Under the pieces are notes generated by a model, which did not search any database, had not been told where the DNA came from, and saw nothing but the letters and a program-made list of their open reading frames with translations. Positions 53,279 to 64,000 of a stretch of 64,000 nt of DNA are shown here, one piece after another. The position numbers and the translations under genes are program-made. Source of the DNA: Protula sp. h YS-2021 (lineage: Eukaryota; Annelida; Polychaeta; Sabellida; Serpulidae). The number at the start of each line of letters is the position of its first letter. Within the stretch, counting starts at the first letter, position 1. Location of the stretch: contig OX457029.1 of the NCBI GenBank assembly GCA_949752745.1, forward strand, positions 15,343,891 through 15,407,890. Reading direction: 5' to 3'.

Positions 53279-56093
53279 ATGGCGGAAAACCATCAGTTGT
53301 CGTTGGAACAGGTGAAGTTGTGGAAAACAAACTTATTGAAGGAAATTGCAAGAAAAAGAGGACTCAATCCTACTCAAAATAGAGAGGCTTCTTTTAATAT
53401 AAATTTTATTCAGTAAAAGGAGGTATTGTGAGGGGGTGGGGTGAGTTAAAAGGAGATTAACAGTGTTTTAATACGATTTTTTCATTTACAGGAGCTGATA
53501 GCCACCTGCTACGGGTGTGTCAGGCTTGGAATAGAGCCCCTGCCCAAAGCAGAAGATGTCCAACACCGAAAAGCAGAAGAATATCGAAAGCTGCTAGTTA
53601 CGCGAGAGGGAGTGGTCCAAGATCCCTTTCAGCTCGAAAAATGGTACACAGAAAGTGAAGGGATACACTTCTGGCCAAAAATATTTTTGGTGGACCTTAC
53701 GGAATATCTTCTATCGTTAGAAGACAGGGACATGGGGAAGAGAATTTTAAACAACTATAAGGTATATATTTTTTCAAAGAATACTTTTCAACAATGAAAG
53801 AAATAAAAAATTGTTAGTACTTGTTGCTTTTTTATTTATTATTTATAGAAATATATATTCAATAAAATGACAAATAGTTTAACAAAAGTGATAAAACAAC
53901 AGTGTATGCATTAATATATATTAAATAATAAATTATAATACTGCGGGTAACAAATAAAGCATTTATACTTTTGTAATTTTTTTAAGGAAATGAAAGCCTA
54001 CAGCTATTTTGATAGCAACTGGTTGGGGGATGTATTATACCATCCTGTGTCCTCAACCTCACGATACTTCTTTATTTCCGCAACTGCTACACCGTCACCG
54101 CATTTCTAACTAACCACATAAACTGTGGATCTTGATCAACAGAAAACATCGAAGATTTCAAGTGCATACTGCACATGCATATGGTATTTTTTTTAATTTT
54201 GGTCTGTCCGCCCTTCTGTCAGTCGCAAATATTAATACATTCTTCTTAAATTTTAGACTCGGATCTACCTGCAACCATGTAGCCGCAGTGCTTTTCAAAC
54301 CTGAGCATGCAACAGTTACTGGAGCCTCTGCCTGTACTTGTAACACATGTTAATGGCGTGAGCCGAAAGCCAAACAGAGACAGGCATTGAGTCCAAAAAG
54401 GGTCACTGAAGTGACTGTGAAAAAGCCACATTACAACAAAAAAGGTCAATACAAATATCACACATTTCTAAGTTCATTTCCAGAGAACTTTAACTTGAAC
54501 TAGAAAACAGCAATTTGCAAAAAATAACAACAAAAATACAAAGCCAATTCGCACTTTGACTTTTGCCGAAAAGATTTTGCGTTTCGGCTGAATTCAGGTG
54601 GGATAAGGATATAAAACTCCATTTAGCCGGAAACATATTCATATGTTGGTTATTAAAGAGACTGAATAATATGCAAAATAGTTTTTAAAAGATCATATGA
54701 TGGCTTTATAACTTTGAAAGTGTGCATGATGAAAGAAAATTATAATTTTGATGTTTTCCTCTTATCGTTTTTTATAATTTATTTCCCAACATTTGCAGTC
54801 GAAACAATACATCCACCGGAAAAATCTGAAATGCGAATTGGCTTATTAGTTAGAAACATTTTAAAGCATTCGAAACAGCATATATAACAATTTTATTTCA
54901 CAGGTACACCAATGAACGCAAATCCAAAGGAGAGACAGCAATTTACACCTCTGAGATCAAGTGTAACGCCATCAATTTCTGCTATTATGAACTCACTGTA
55001 TAAGAGTTCTAAGAATGCTTGTGTTTTCGAGTATACGTATACTTCAAAAAATTCAAATCGTATTCCACCTGAAGTAGATGTAAATGTAGATTCTGAAATA
55101 GAAATCGAAACGAGTGCCTCTGTACCCAAATCAATTTCGGACATCATAAATGTAGAATTACTTCTTCTACAATTCACGAAGTGAATACGCGTGTTTACTG
55201 TTTCGGGGAATTCAAAACGGAGTAAAGACCTAACTCCAACTCTAAGAAAGATAACTACCACAAATCCGGAACTGAATAACCCTTCCGTCAAATACGGCAA
55301 ACAACTGGAGCCTGAAGCCAGAGAAAAATATTTTTTAAAAATTAAAATTTTTGGGGCACAAAAATGTTTCTATAACTCAATGTGGATTGAAAGTTAATCC
55401 CAACTTTGTTTTCATTGCAGGAAGCCCTGATGGCATTATTAAATGTGACTGTTGCCCAATAAGGGTACTAGAAATATTTAAATTTAACCATTTAAATGCT
55501 CTGGACAGGATCCAAATGCCTCAGATCTATCGTGCTTCAGGTTTTACAATGGCGAGCGTTACGTAAAGCACACCCACCAATACTACAGCCAAATTCAGAC
55601 CCAAATGGCTGTAAACAATCTAGAGTATAGAGATCTCGTCATCTATTCAAAAAAGGGGATTTTTTCCAAAAAATAGCTTTTGATGAAAGATTTTTCACTA
55701 AAATGCTGTGCATGTGTAAATTATTTTTTGATAATTTCCTGATTCCAAACGTAAAAAGCTCGCAAAAATCAATCGGAAAGTGCGGGTGAACAAAATGTGT
55801 CAAAAGTGATACACTATACTTCATTGTTGAGCGACGATGACATAGCGAGAGGAAAACCTAAAGCCCTTTTGGCAAGGTATAAGAAAAGTGCTAGAAAAAG
55901 GAGAAAAATTGTTGATGGTATGCCGTTGTACATGTGTGACGTTTGTCTGAAGGAATGCGTGGAAACAGAAAAAATTGAAATTCACCAAGATGAGTCAGTC
56001 CAGTTTGAATCCTGCAAAGAATGGCTTCATATGGTGTGTGTGAACTATGAAGATGGAAAAAGCTGGATCTGCGAAAAATGTTTGGTGGAATAA
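53279..56093 (+). pseudogene. SWIM-YqaJ nuclease-PHD-like transposon gene, broken
   Basis: Multi-exon. 53279: SAP-like start (WKTNLLKEIARKRGLNP). 53492-53761: conserved N-domain (LTEYLLSLEDRDMGKRIL), donor GTATAT. 53987 on: AYSYFDSNWLGDVLYHP. 54257-54444: SWIM half LGSTCNHVAAVLFK; the expected CQW reads C-stop-W (CAA to TAA at 54349). 54904 on: SVKYGKQLEPEAREKYF, then after a frameshift HKNVSITQCGLKVNPNF and SPDGIIKCDCC, then GERYVKHTHQYYSQIQTQMA: the YqaJ-type exonuclease core. 55797-56093: a Cys/His cluster (CDVC, CKEWLH, CEKC) like a PHD finger. At least three frameshifts and two stops; a MITE sits in one intron. Probably the accessory gene of the transposon whose transposase lies convergently at 56146-58399. 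Confidence 0.82.
54543..54845. mobile_element. MITE, AAGCCAATTCGCAC family, copy 2 (inverted)
   Basis: GCCAATTCGCACTTTGACTT pairs with the inverted AAATGCGAATTGGC. It is a reverse-orientation relative of 52593-52884 (TTTCGGCTGAATTCAG shared), inserted in an intron of the SWIM-YqaJ gene. Confidence 0.75.
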
Positions 56094-56145
56094 AGTACAA
56101 TATATTTTTTCTCTTTAATATTGCGATAGTGGGGAATCCTGAATG

Positions 56146-58399
56146 CTATACAAGGGGTGGCAGTAAGTTACAAAAACAACCACAAACAGATACAATTTCA
56201 TTTATCAGTGGAAGAAGATTAATGGGCTTTACATTTTTCAATATCAAGAAATATTTCATTCTGCTAATGGCTCGCTCAACATGTATTCGGGCATTGGCTA
56301 CTCGTTTGGTTGTCATCACATCTGCCCTTGACATCTACTCTACAACGAAACGTGGTGGAGGAATTTCAAGCAAAGCGTGTCTTTGAATAACTGCGTCTTT
56401 TATCGTGAAGCCCCTGTCAACTAAAATTAAATCCCCTGGTTCAATTTTGTCTAAAAACCCATCAGACAGAGCTATTGTACGATCAGAAGCTTTTCCACCC
56501 CAGACACTTGACAAAAAACTGATTGTACCGTTTGGAGCAATGCACACAAGAAATGTGACTGTGTTATGTTTTTCATAATCAGACCAAGTCAATGACTGTA
56601 AGGCTCTGTCATGGGGACGCTGAATAAAGATCTCGGTACAATCCATCGTACAGCGAAGATTTCTATAATGAAGCAAAGACTTTGGCATATGCAGTTTAAT
56701 ACTTTCTTTGTCAGGCCAATAAATGAGTGGTTTTAGTTCAAAAGCTAAAAATTTTATCCATGTATTGAAAACATGCGACACCAGAGTTTGGCTGACACCA
56801 AAAAGCTCTCCCAGAAGATCATTGTGCAAACCTTGTCCTAATTTCAACAAAACCAGAAAAAAATCTTGTTTAATCGTTAGTTTTAGTTTTGGACCAATTT
56901 TTTTCGTGTTTCTTTTAAATTTTCTCGGAGGTGTCTCGCACTTTTTCCCTCCCCTCATATATTTTAACCAGGAAGCATTTTTGTTCAAATGAGCGAACAA
57001 TTCATTAGGGAACAGGCGGTCTCCCCCCTGGCGCCTCCCCCCCACCGGCGGTTTCCCCCCTGGCGCTCTCCCCCCTAGGCGGTTTCCCCCCTGGCGCTCT
57101 CCCCCCTAGGCGGTTTTCCCCTGTCCTTCTCCCCCCCCCCCCCCCCCAGGCAGATTTTTTTTTAAACTTCCATCAGCAAAACTTGTACATTTCACTTCTT
57201 TTTTTCCTTCTCCAACCTCAAACTTGCTTCCCTTATTGATGTATGAAGACCAAAGGGTTATTGATGTTTCTAATCTGTTCAATTAAGTGATTGATGTATT
57301 GAGTTTTTGACCGAATCAATGAAACGTCGAATTTGGTGTTATACTCATTGCATGGCAACAAAGGATTATTGATGTTTCTTTTATCCGTTCAATTAAGTGA
57401 TTGATATATTGAATTTTTTTACCGAATCAATGAAACGTCGGATCTAGTGTTATGCTCATTGCATGCACAAGAATTGCAATTGTTTCTTAGCCATCACCGC
57501 CAGAGTAGGCTACTGATGACGGTGTTTTTCGGAGTAGTTTGGTTTATTTATCGATATCAGATTTGAGTCCGGATAACGTAAATGGTGGTATAAAAACTAA
57601 CCAAAAAGTAGCCAAATTATCACATCAAGATGGAATTCATTACGACTATACGAGGAAAGCAGAAATTGTCTTACAATGGGTTCTTGTATGTAAAGCAGAA
57701 GCAGATTAATTTCCTAGTGATAATTGTGTAAAAGTAGATGAAAGGTGAGGTTGAAAATTAAAAAGGGAATGAAATGTACAAGTTTTGCTGATTTTACTAA
57801 CTAAAAAAAATCTGCCATGGGAGGGAGAAGGACGGGGAGGAGACCGCCGGGGGGGGGGAGACCGCCTAGACCCATCCATCAAACTGGGATCTAGATTGCA
57901 AACCTGTATATTTTCAAAATTTTAACATCAGTACTAATCAAATTATCAACCCAAAATGGAACATTTGTAGGCAAAACATTTTCCTCCACCAACAACAAAT
58001 AAACCTGTTTTTCTTTCATTATTGTTAAGATCAAGTTTTGTCCTTTTCGTGACCTTTTCTGCATTATTTCTGTCTTTTGGGGGAGGTCTTTTATGAGGCA
58101 GTTTGCTTGGGGTATAGCCTAAGTTAAAAGTTGGGCAGTTATTTAATTCTGTTTTTTTTTTCACCATCTTTGAAATGTAAGGAGCAAACCCTGGTGTGCA
58201 CTTTAGATTCCCATTTTTTTCCAGTCTGAGCACATCTCGGATTTATATGTTTAATCCACTTTTCTCGAAGATCCGGATCATTTTTCTGAGTGGGGAAAGG
58301 ATACAGAATAAAGGGTCGAGGGCCTATACTTCCAGCAGCCTTCCACTTTTCTATTTGATACAGACTGCTGGTACACCCAACTACACAGCAATGACACAT
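56146..58399 (-). pseudogene. THAP-domain DDE transposase (DDE_Tnp_4-like), broken
   Basis: 58160-58399: THAP zinc finger, CVVGC then CSLHF (C2CH) with FILYPFP between. A frameshift in the T/A run near 58150 leads to TELNNCPTFNLGY (57946-58152). The C-part (56335-57030) has the HTH region LTIKQDFFLVLLKLGQGL and FGVSQTLVSHVFNTWI, then TMDCTEIFIQRP (first Asp) and ILVDRGFTIKD (second Asp). A TAG at 56335-56337 precedes RIHVERAISRMK (third residue, Glu) ending at 56146. So one frameshift, one nonsense codon and one insertion (57008-57873) disable it. THAP plus this DDE type, with a YqaJ partner gene, fits what I recall of the ISL2EU/IS4EU superfamily. Confidence 0.83.
57008..57873. mobile_element. 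Non-autonomous element P2 inside the THAP-DDE gene
   Basis: GGGAACAGGCGGTCTCCCCC pairs with the inverted GGGGGAGACCGCCTAGACCC. Left subterminal repeats alternate GGCGGTTTCCCCCC and GGCGCTCTCCCCCC. CAGCAAAACTTGTACATTTC (57164) is exactly inverted at 57772. The centre holds two ~104-bp tandem copies (57256-57470). Flanks ATTCATTA and ATCCATCA may be a decayed 8-bp duplication. Confidence 0.75.
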
Positions 58400-59400
58400 A
58401 ACTCATTTTAAATATATGCCCAAATCAGAACTATGGTACACTAAGAAATAAGACAAGTTTTTCTTTTATTTTTATGGCAAATGATTCTAAGCACACACAT
58501 TTCTGAAATACCGTTCGTTAAACTGCTGTCCATATGAAGGCTGTGCTCTTTCGAAATAAGTGGGCATCCTCACAATCATAGGCATTTCTGACGACACTTT
58601 TCAGAACTCATTCCGTACTGAAAACATTGCTTTTTATGCATATTTATGAAGCTTTTAGGATAAAATTCAGTATGTTTATGCAATTTACAAATATTGACAT
58701 GATGAGCGATAATGTACTGTTTTATAATTTCACTTTAAAATTTATGATGAAGTTAGTTTAACTCTCTGACCTATAACTGGTTTTATTTCTTTCTTCTTTC
58801 TAGTTCTCTTTTGCAATATGGGATGCATTTGAAAAGAGTTAGGGATTCTGGGAAGCTTTGTTTTGCTTCAGGTGCTGGTACAAATGTCAAACCAACACAT
58901 GCGCACTCAAAACTGTGAGGTGGTTTATTGAATTGCTGACTCGGTGCCGCTTGTACGGGTTTTTAATGACGGTAAAACAACTTTTAACACAGTTCCTTAT
59001 TTATTTCTGCTGGTTTTATTTGATTGGGATGCTGCTAATTTCCTCCGCTAAATATGCACTGTGAAAATTGTTGATTGACTTGTGTCGCACACGTTGTAAA
59101 GCATGTGAGATGAGCGATAATACAATTTCCTAATTACCGCATGTGTTTATTTAACAAATACTAATAATGGAAAGTAAAAAAGTTCCTTTACCCAAAATAA
59201 ATTACAAACTAGCTCTTCTTTAAACATGTTCCCCATGTTAGTTAAATACCGTTTGCAGTTTCTTTCATACCTTTTTCCGCCCCAGTTTACATCATGTAAA
59301 CAAACTGTATATGTAAAACGGGGTACCAGGGGAGTCTTCCCCTCGGAGAAAAGAACTGTCTCCCTTAAAGAAATTTGCCTTGAGTCTGAACTTACACACG
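58400..59400. other. No gene recognised; right flank of the THAP element
   Basis: TTTGTTTTGCTTC at 58857-58869 is the exact inverse of GAAGCAAAACAAA at 52937-52949. This 13-bp pair brackets both convergent transposon genes and could be a terminus remnant, but may be chance. Confidence 0.3.
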
Positions 59401-60240
59401 GACACGTTGCGTCATGCATCGGACGATGAATTGATGATGCTACGCAATCTGGCTTCCAAGTCGGGAACGGTGGCTTCGGCTACGTCACGCCTCAACTCTG
59501 TTCCGCCTGCCACTGTAACAGTTCATTGCGCCAGTTCAACCGTTATCAGGTAAATCAAGTACTCTACGACGAAGCGCAGTGTATGACTCCTCGTCGGAGT
59601 CTTCATAGCATAACTCCTCGTCGGGGGAAGAAGAGCAACCACTGTTCAGTGAACAAGAACCAGTTCAGCCGGAAGTTTCTCAGTCTCCGGTCGTTAGTGC
59701 GACGGAATCGCCAGTGTCGACACCTCAGCCAAAAGAAAAACAAACTTGACTCTGAAAAGCAAGCTGCCACTAATAAGCAGAGGTAGCAACCAATTAAAGT
59801 ATCCGGCACCGATCGCACGACGATCTCTGCCAGATACTTTCGGTTATTGCGAAGAAACAAATTGAACGTAGATGAGCCCGTAGGCGGAAGGCTAAGGAAT
59901 TTTTGGCCAGCCTGGCAAGCCTTAGAAGCTCCCAAAAATGTAGTTCGATGGTTGCGTTGGGGTTACTCTCTGCCGTTTGCAAGGGATACGTCGGGGTGCC
60001 AAATTTTGCCACTGCTTGCCAGGCTTTCCAGTCCTTCTTTTGTGACAACGTACGATCACGATCGGGACAAGCAACGTGCGTTGCAAGAGATGGTTAACGA
60101 TTTGTTAGTAAAAAAAGCCATAGAAAAGATGCCGATAGGTACATCGGCGTTTTTCAGTCGTTTCTTTCTCGTTCTACATCTCACGTCGTTTACGATTGAT
60201 ACTCTGCAATTGATCAAGGGCATCCTAACACAAATGGGCG

Positions 60241-60480
60241 GTGTCGGTGGATCTGTCAGACGCATATCTACACATTCCCATGCATCAGTCGGCTCGTCCC
60301 TTTCTCGCATTTACGGTGGCGGACCAAAACTGTTGGATTCTTACCCTACCGTTCGGTCTATCTAAGGCTCCGTTAGTGTTTACTCAGGTTATGGCGGTAG
60401 TCAAAAGGTGGAGTCGCAAAGAAGGATTTCTGTTGTTTCAGTATCTCGACGATTGGTTGTTAGTGAAAGGACGTTCCCCT
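60241..60480 (+). pseudogene. Reverse transcriptase core of the DIRS element
   Basis: Contiguous frame with RT box A (SVDLSDAYLHIP), LPFGLSKAP and YLDD. The upstream part lies in another frame. Pairing with a tyrosine recombinase rather than a DDE integrase or endonuclease defines the DIRS class. Confidence 0.85.
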
Positions 60481-61089
60481 GGAGTATGGCAGTTTGCGGC
60501 AGCCCCACTGGGAGTATTGTCATCCAAACCCTCAGTTGTTTCGACTCAAACTCTGGTTCATAAATTTTGCTTCTTGAAATCGAACGGGTTCTTTCAGCGT
60601 GATTCAGAGACTGGACAGGGTTCACAAGGATTCTACTAACAAGTATACTTGTCGCATTGGCATTTGCTTGAGGCATGGTGTATGGATAGGGGAATCGATC
60701 CCGTAACTGCCACAGCAGTGGCAGTGGCTGACTTCTTTTTGTATCTGTTCGAAGTCAGAAGGGATTCGGTTAGATCAGTTTTGACTTACCGCTTGGCTCT
60801 TACGTTTATTTTGAAGAAGACATCGGGCTGTGATTTGTCATCTTCGGAGGTGTTGTCAGATTTGCTTAGGTCTTTTCAAGTGGGACGACCTATTGCGGAT
60901 AGAACAGTGATGTCCTAGGATGGATTTGTCTTTGGTTTTGAAATATCTCACGTCGCCGCTCTTCCATAACTCGGTTATTTCTGACAAATTACTTACCCTG
61001 AAGTGTGTGTTCCTAGTGGCGTTGGTGTCGGGTAAACGCCGCGGGAAAATACATGCATTGCAAAACTCCGTTGCTCAGGTCAATGGTTC

Positions 61090-61557
61090 GTGGCCAAGAC
61101 ACATATTGTTACCAAAGGGTTGAGGATGTTTGAGCAGATTTTGATACCGGGTTTGCCGGGGGTTCGGTCACGTGGTGGCATCGATACCTCGTCGCTATAT
61201 CCCGTCTCCCTCTTGCGACCGTACGTGAAACGGTCGGCTACTTATCGCAGTACGTTACAGCGTCGTCTGTTTATATCTTTCATGCGTAGTATAACGGTCG
61301 ATTTATCGAAAGCGTCTATTTCTAATTATATCAAGAAAACTATTTTGTTAGCTTATGATGATATAATTAAGGAGCCGGAGGATGTAATTCTGAAGCGTTT
61401 ATCGATTAAGGTTCATCAGGTTAGACATGTAGCGCATTCGTTACGTGTCGCTAATGGCGTCTCGATGTGTGAGTTGTTGCAAGTGGGCTGTTTGGCCTCT
61501 CCAAATATGTTTATTAAACATCATATGCAAGAAGATAATTTTGATTCGTTTTAGTTA
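61090..61557 (+). pseudogene. Tyrosine recombinase C-terminus of the DIRS element
   Basis: Frame 61090-61557 carries SISNYIKKTILLAYDDI, then VHQVRHVAHSLRVANGVSM and a final IKHHMQEDNF. The HxxR pair is present; the Tyr expected in 'KHYMQE' is His (CAT), which would abolish strand cleavage. The upstream Arg (KRRGKIHAL) is in a different frame at ~61035. Confidence 0.8.
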
Positions 61558-61559
61558 TA

Positions 61560-62270
61560 AATGATTCAAAAGATTTTAAATCAGTCCATACGTTTTTCGT
61601 CCAAGTTATCCCAGAAAAATGAACTTCGAAAAAGTATGTAAACTATTTAACCCGTAATACACCATTATAAGTGTGGCGCATCAAAACTCGCTAAGGTCAA
61701 GGATGCACTGCGATCGACATATCCCAGTATAGGGATAAATAAAACATTAGATGTATTGGAGAGAATACACCTACGACCATATTGCATCCGAAATAGGAGA
61801 CTATCACGTCTTCTTTGTCACCTAACCTATGAGATTATGTAACTTTTTAGCAGTTGTCGAAAAAATTACCAAGCCTGGCTAGACGTTTTACGTACAAATA
61901 TCTCGTTAACGAACAAACTAACTGGCCTTAAAAATACCTAAAAATCAGTCGGTTTGGTTAGGTAATTGCCCATAGCTTCCCTATTTAACAGAAAAATGCA
62001 AAATTGAAAATGTTAAGGGAGGCTCGGACCATAGAGAATTGTACAAAGTAATATGTACAAGCATCGATGCTTATTTGTATTTGCTTATTTAGTGAAATAT
62101 GAAACTTACCACTTACAGCCTTTATAACAACAAAACTAAAATATTATAAAGAGAGAATTACAGTTCTTTGCACCATCAGGCCTAATACTGTGAAGTTTCA
62201 AAGACGCCAAAGTATGTGGCAATAAATTACTCATTATAACAATTTACCAACTGTACTGCGAATATATATA
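61560..62270. other. No gene recognised; probable right flank of the DIRS element
   Basis: AT-rich. Split terminal repeats and the internal complementary region expected of DIRS elements were not identified. Confidence 0.4.
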
Positions 62271-62277
62271 AACCAAA

Positions 62278-63254
62278 AGAGTCTAGGCCCAAACCCCCAC
62301 CACCGAAACCCCCCTGGCCCTAACCCCCTCCCCCCCCCCGACAGAACCCTCCACCCCCACAAAAATCCTCCGTATCTCTAAAACCGTCTCCTGAACGAAA
62401 TCCGCCCCCGTTCTCAAGTATAATTTCAATTTTGGAGCTATTATTATTATTTTCTGCCTGTGAGATTTGTCCACACTTAAAATTTCAATTTTCTCTACGT
62501 TTGATACGATTAATCCACATTGTAAATTACACTTCAAATGCCTATTGCTGAGATCAGTCGGCATTTAAAATTGCAATTTCTGTACTTTTGAAGAATTTAA
62601 TCCTCATTACAAAATACCCTTCATACATCGATTGATCATCGCTTTTTGAAATTATTCCGTTCAAACAACCATTGCATGGGTTGGCATCAAAAATGTTCGT
62701 ATTCGTCGCGGCTCACCACCAAAATCTTTGGAGATTTTTTGGAGATCCTGCAGAAGGAACAGGGAGTCACAAATCTCCAACTTGCGCAAGTAGCGGCCGG
62801 TCAAGCAGGCCCAGGGCCACAGCGTTAGTACCCCGAAACAGCGCAAAGACTGGCCACTGTGGTCGCCGACTACCAAAAAGGCCCATTCCGGATTTTCTGC
62901 CTGGCATCGCGCACAGTATTAGAATGTAAAGTGCTTAAACCCAAAGACTCTTGGTGCAATTTCAGAGAATTGAGATTATTTGGTCAATTCTCCAGCCTTA
63001 AAATTTAACTTAAGAGTTAAAACAATCTTGTCATTTTCCTTGCTGTGAGATGTAAACGATCAGCTGAAACTGAAAATAATGATGCAATCTTTACAGGGTT
63101 TTTTATAGCACACGGTGAAATGATTTGAGAACGGATAGGTTTTGGTCGGGGGGTGGGGGTGGTTTAGGCCTAAAAGGGGTTTTAGTTGGGGGATTTGATT
63201 GGGGATTAGGTTAGGGGGGTTTGGCCCGGGGGGGGGGGGGGTCGGCCTGTTCCC
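62278..63254. mobile_element. Non-autonomous element P3 with perfect 8-bp TSD
   Basis: The left end AGAGTCTAGGCCCAAACCCC and the right end GGTCGGCCTGTTCCC match P1 and P2. AAACCAAA lies directly outside both ends (62270-62277 and 63255-63262). C-rich GGCCNAAACCCCC iterations (left) and G-rich inverses (right, 63147-63246) form the subterminal zones. The open frames at 62646-62929 have no family resemblance. Confidence 0.8.
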
Positions 63255-63334
63255 AAACCAAACGATTGCAATAAACAAATAAACGTCTCAACCATATCTC
63301 AATTCTATATAACTGCTTGAACATTAAAAATTGC

Positions 63335-63513
63335 TTATGAAAGCCACCAAAGAAATCTTTCATCTTGAATCAACTCGTAAAGTTTTCTGTTAAAAGGTTT
63401 AAAAAAATTGTGCAACATTTCTAATGTCTTGTTTGATGGATTGAATGGTGTCCAGTGTTTGTTTCCTGTGGGGATTCTTTCGAGTTGATCTAATTCATTT
63501 TTTGTGTACGGTT
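63335..63513 (-). CDS. C-terminal exon of a sulfotransferase-like gene
   Basis: After the acceptor TTTTTATGTTTTAG the frame reads KTLEMLHNFFKPFNRKLYEL then IQDERFLWWLS and TAA (63335-63337). The 'LxxFFxPFNxxLxxLxxDxxFxW' ending resembles the last helix of Golgi carbohydrate sulfotransferases (heparan-sulfate 3-O and GalNAc4S-6 types). Upstream exons would lie beyond 64000. Only ~60 residues are visible, so the family call is tentative. Confidence 0.5.
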
Positions 63514-64000
63514 CTAAAACATAAAAAGAAGATAACATATTCAATGGATTTAAAATTTTATACAAATAAATTATGATTAAAATTATATATATATATATAT
63601 ATTGTACATTGGCATCAGAGGAAAATATATTTTGCACATTTTTAATTTTCTTATGCATCTATTTGAATTTTGACATATTGTTTGGTTTTACGTAAATATA
63701 AATACGTGATCGAAGTTTTGACTTTCTTTAAATAACTTTGCAGACATTAATGCTAGTTTTGTAATATTTTTATGCTGATTTTTAATAAATTTAATAATTG
63801 TTTGAGGATGATTTAGCAGGAATGGTACTGTGAATGCAGATCTAGAGCTCAAATATGACGAATCACACCTTTAAACACGATTGATTCTGTGTCTATGTTT
63901 ACCAAAAGAATCCCAAATTATTTGTATTCATCCGCTACTTTATCCCAACATACCTGCCTTTATGAATGGTAAAATCTGTTTACTGATGTATTCAGTGGGT

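Larger units (their letters stand above)
59410..61557 (+). pseudogene. DIRS-like tyrosine-recombinase retrotransposon remnant
   Basis: 59410-59755: gag-like, Ser/Glu-rich (DDELMMLRNLASKSG, then a DSSSESS region with a stop). 59847-60110: GGRLRNFWPAWQALEAP and RALQEMVNDLLVKKAIEK, the start of DIRS RT. 60241-60480: VDLSDAYLHIPMH, LPFGLSKAPLVFTQVM and QYLDDWLLV (RT active-site YLDD). 60649-61557: tyrosine recombinase, DPVTATAVAVADFFLYLFEV, after shifts SGKRRGKIHAL (Arg), VHQVRHVAHS (HxxR) and the C-terminus. Several frameshifts and stops; an RNase H domain is not visible between RT and recombinase. Confidence 0.83.

Noticed and set aside
52937..58869. GAAGCAAAACAAA and its inverse as the termini of the THAP/YqaJ transposon
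   Set aside because: Only 13 bp match, outer sequences differ and no target duplication is seen; kept only as a weak hint.
62646..62929. Overlapping 60-85 codon frames
   Set aside because: They lie inside the non-autonomous element P3 and show no recognisable domain.

Overview
The window looks like nuclear DNA from an invertebrate animal. It has intron-rich metazoan housekeeping genes with GT-AG introns, and its AT-rich introns are packed with transposons and minisatellites. The mix of DIRS, hAT, MULE-type, THAP/DDE and pogo-like elements, together with 'GACCTTGACCTT'-type repeats, suggests an aquatic, perhaps lophotrochozoan, genome. That taxonomic call is inference.

Two host genes are clear. 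PFDN5 (prefoldin subunit 5), + strand, ends at 4287; four coding exons are present and the first coding exon lies off the left edge. A complete 15-exon glycerol-3-phosphate acyltransferase gene of the GPAT3/4 family runs on the - strand from 41292 to 13007. Every intron phase joins without a break, giving a 453-residue protein with all four acyltransferase motifs. At the right edge, a final exon on the - strand (63335-63513) resembles the C-terminus of a sulfotransferase.

Layout: 1-4.4 kb PFDN5; 5.2-12.9 kb two MITEs and six minisatellite arrays in the intergenic space and the probable GPAT 3'UTR; 13.0-41.3 kb the GPAT gene. Its introns hold a splice-donor minisatellite (15.6-15.9 kb), a triplicated splice acceptor (18.05-18.37 kb) and a 1.25-kb minisatellite (22.8-24.1 kb). 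Intron 1 also holds a 3.5-kb hAT-type transposon with elements nested in it (29.4-32.9 kb) and four near-identical head-to-tail copies of a 1.62-kb element joined by 267-bp palindromes (33.0-39.4 kb). From 41.3 to 47 kb there are repeats only.

The right third is a transposon graveyard. It holds a FAR1/MULE/SWIM transposase pseudogene (48.8-51.1 kb), a convergent pair made of a SWIM-YqaJ-PHD-like gene (53.3-56.1 kb, +) and a THAP plus DDE_Tnp_4-like transposase (56.1-58.4 kb, -) that probably form one element, and a DIRS-like retrotransposon (59.4-61.6 kb). Three non-autonomous elements with shared termini and C-rich iterated ends sit among them (47.2, 57.0 and 62.3 kb). All transposon genes carry stops or frameshifts and appear inactive. 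Most other open frames in the window are stop-free stretches inside tandem repeats.
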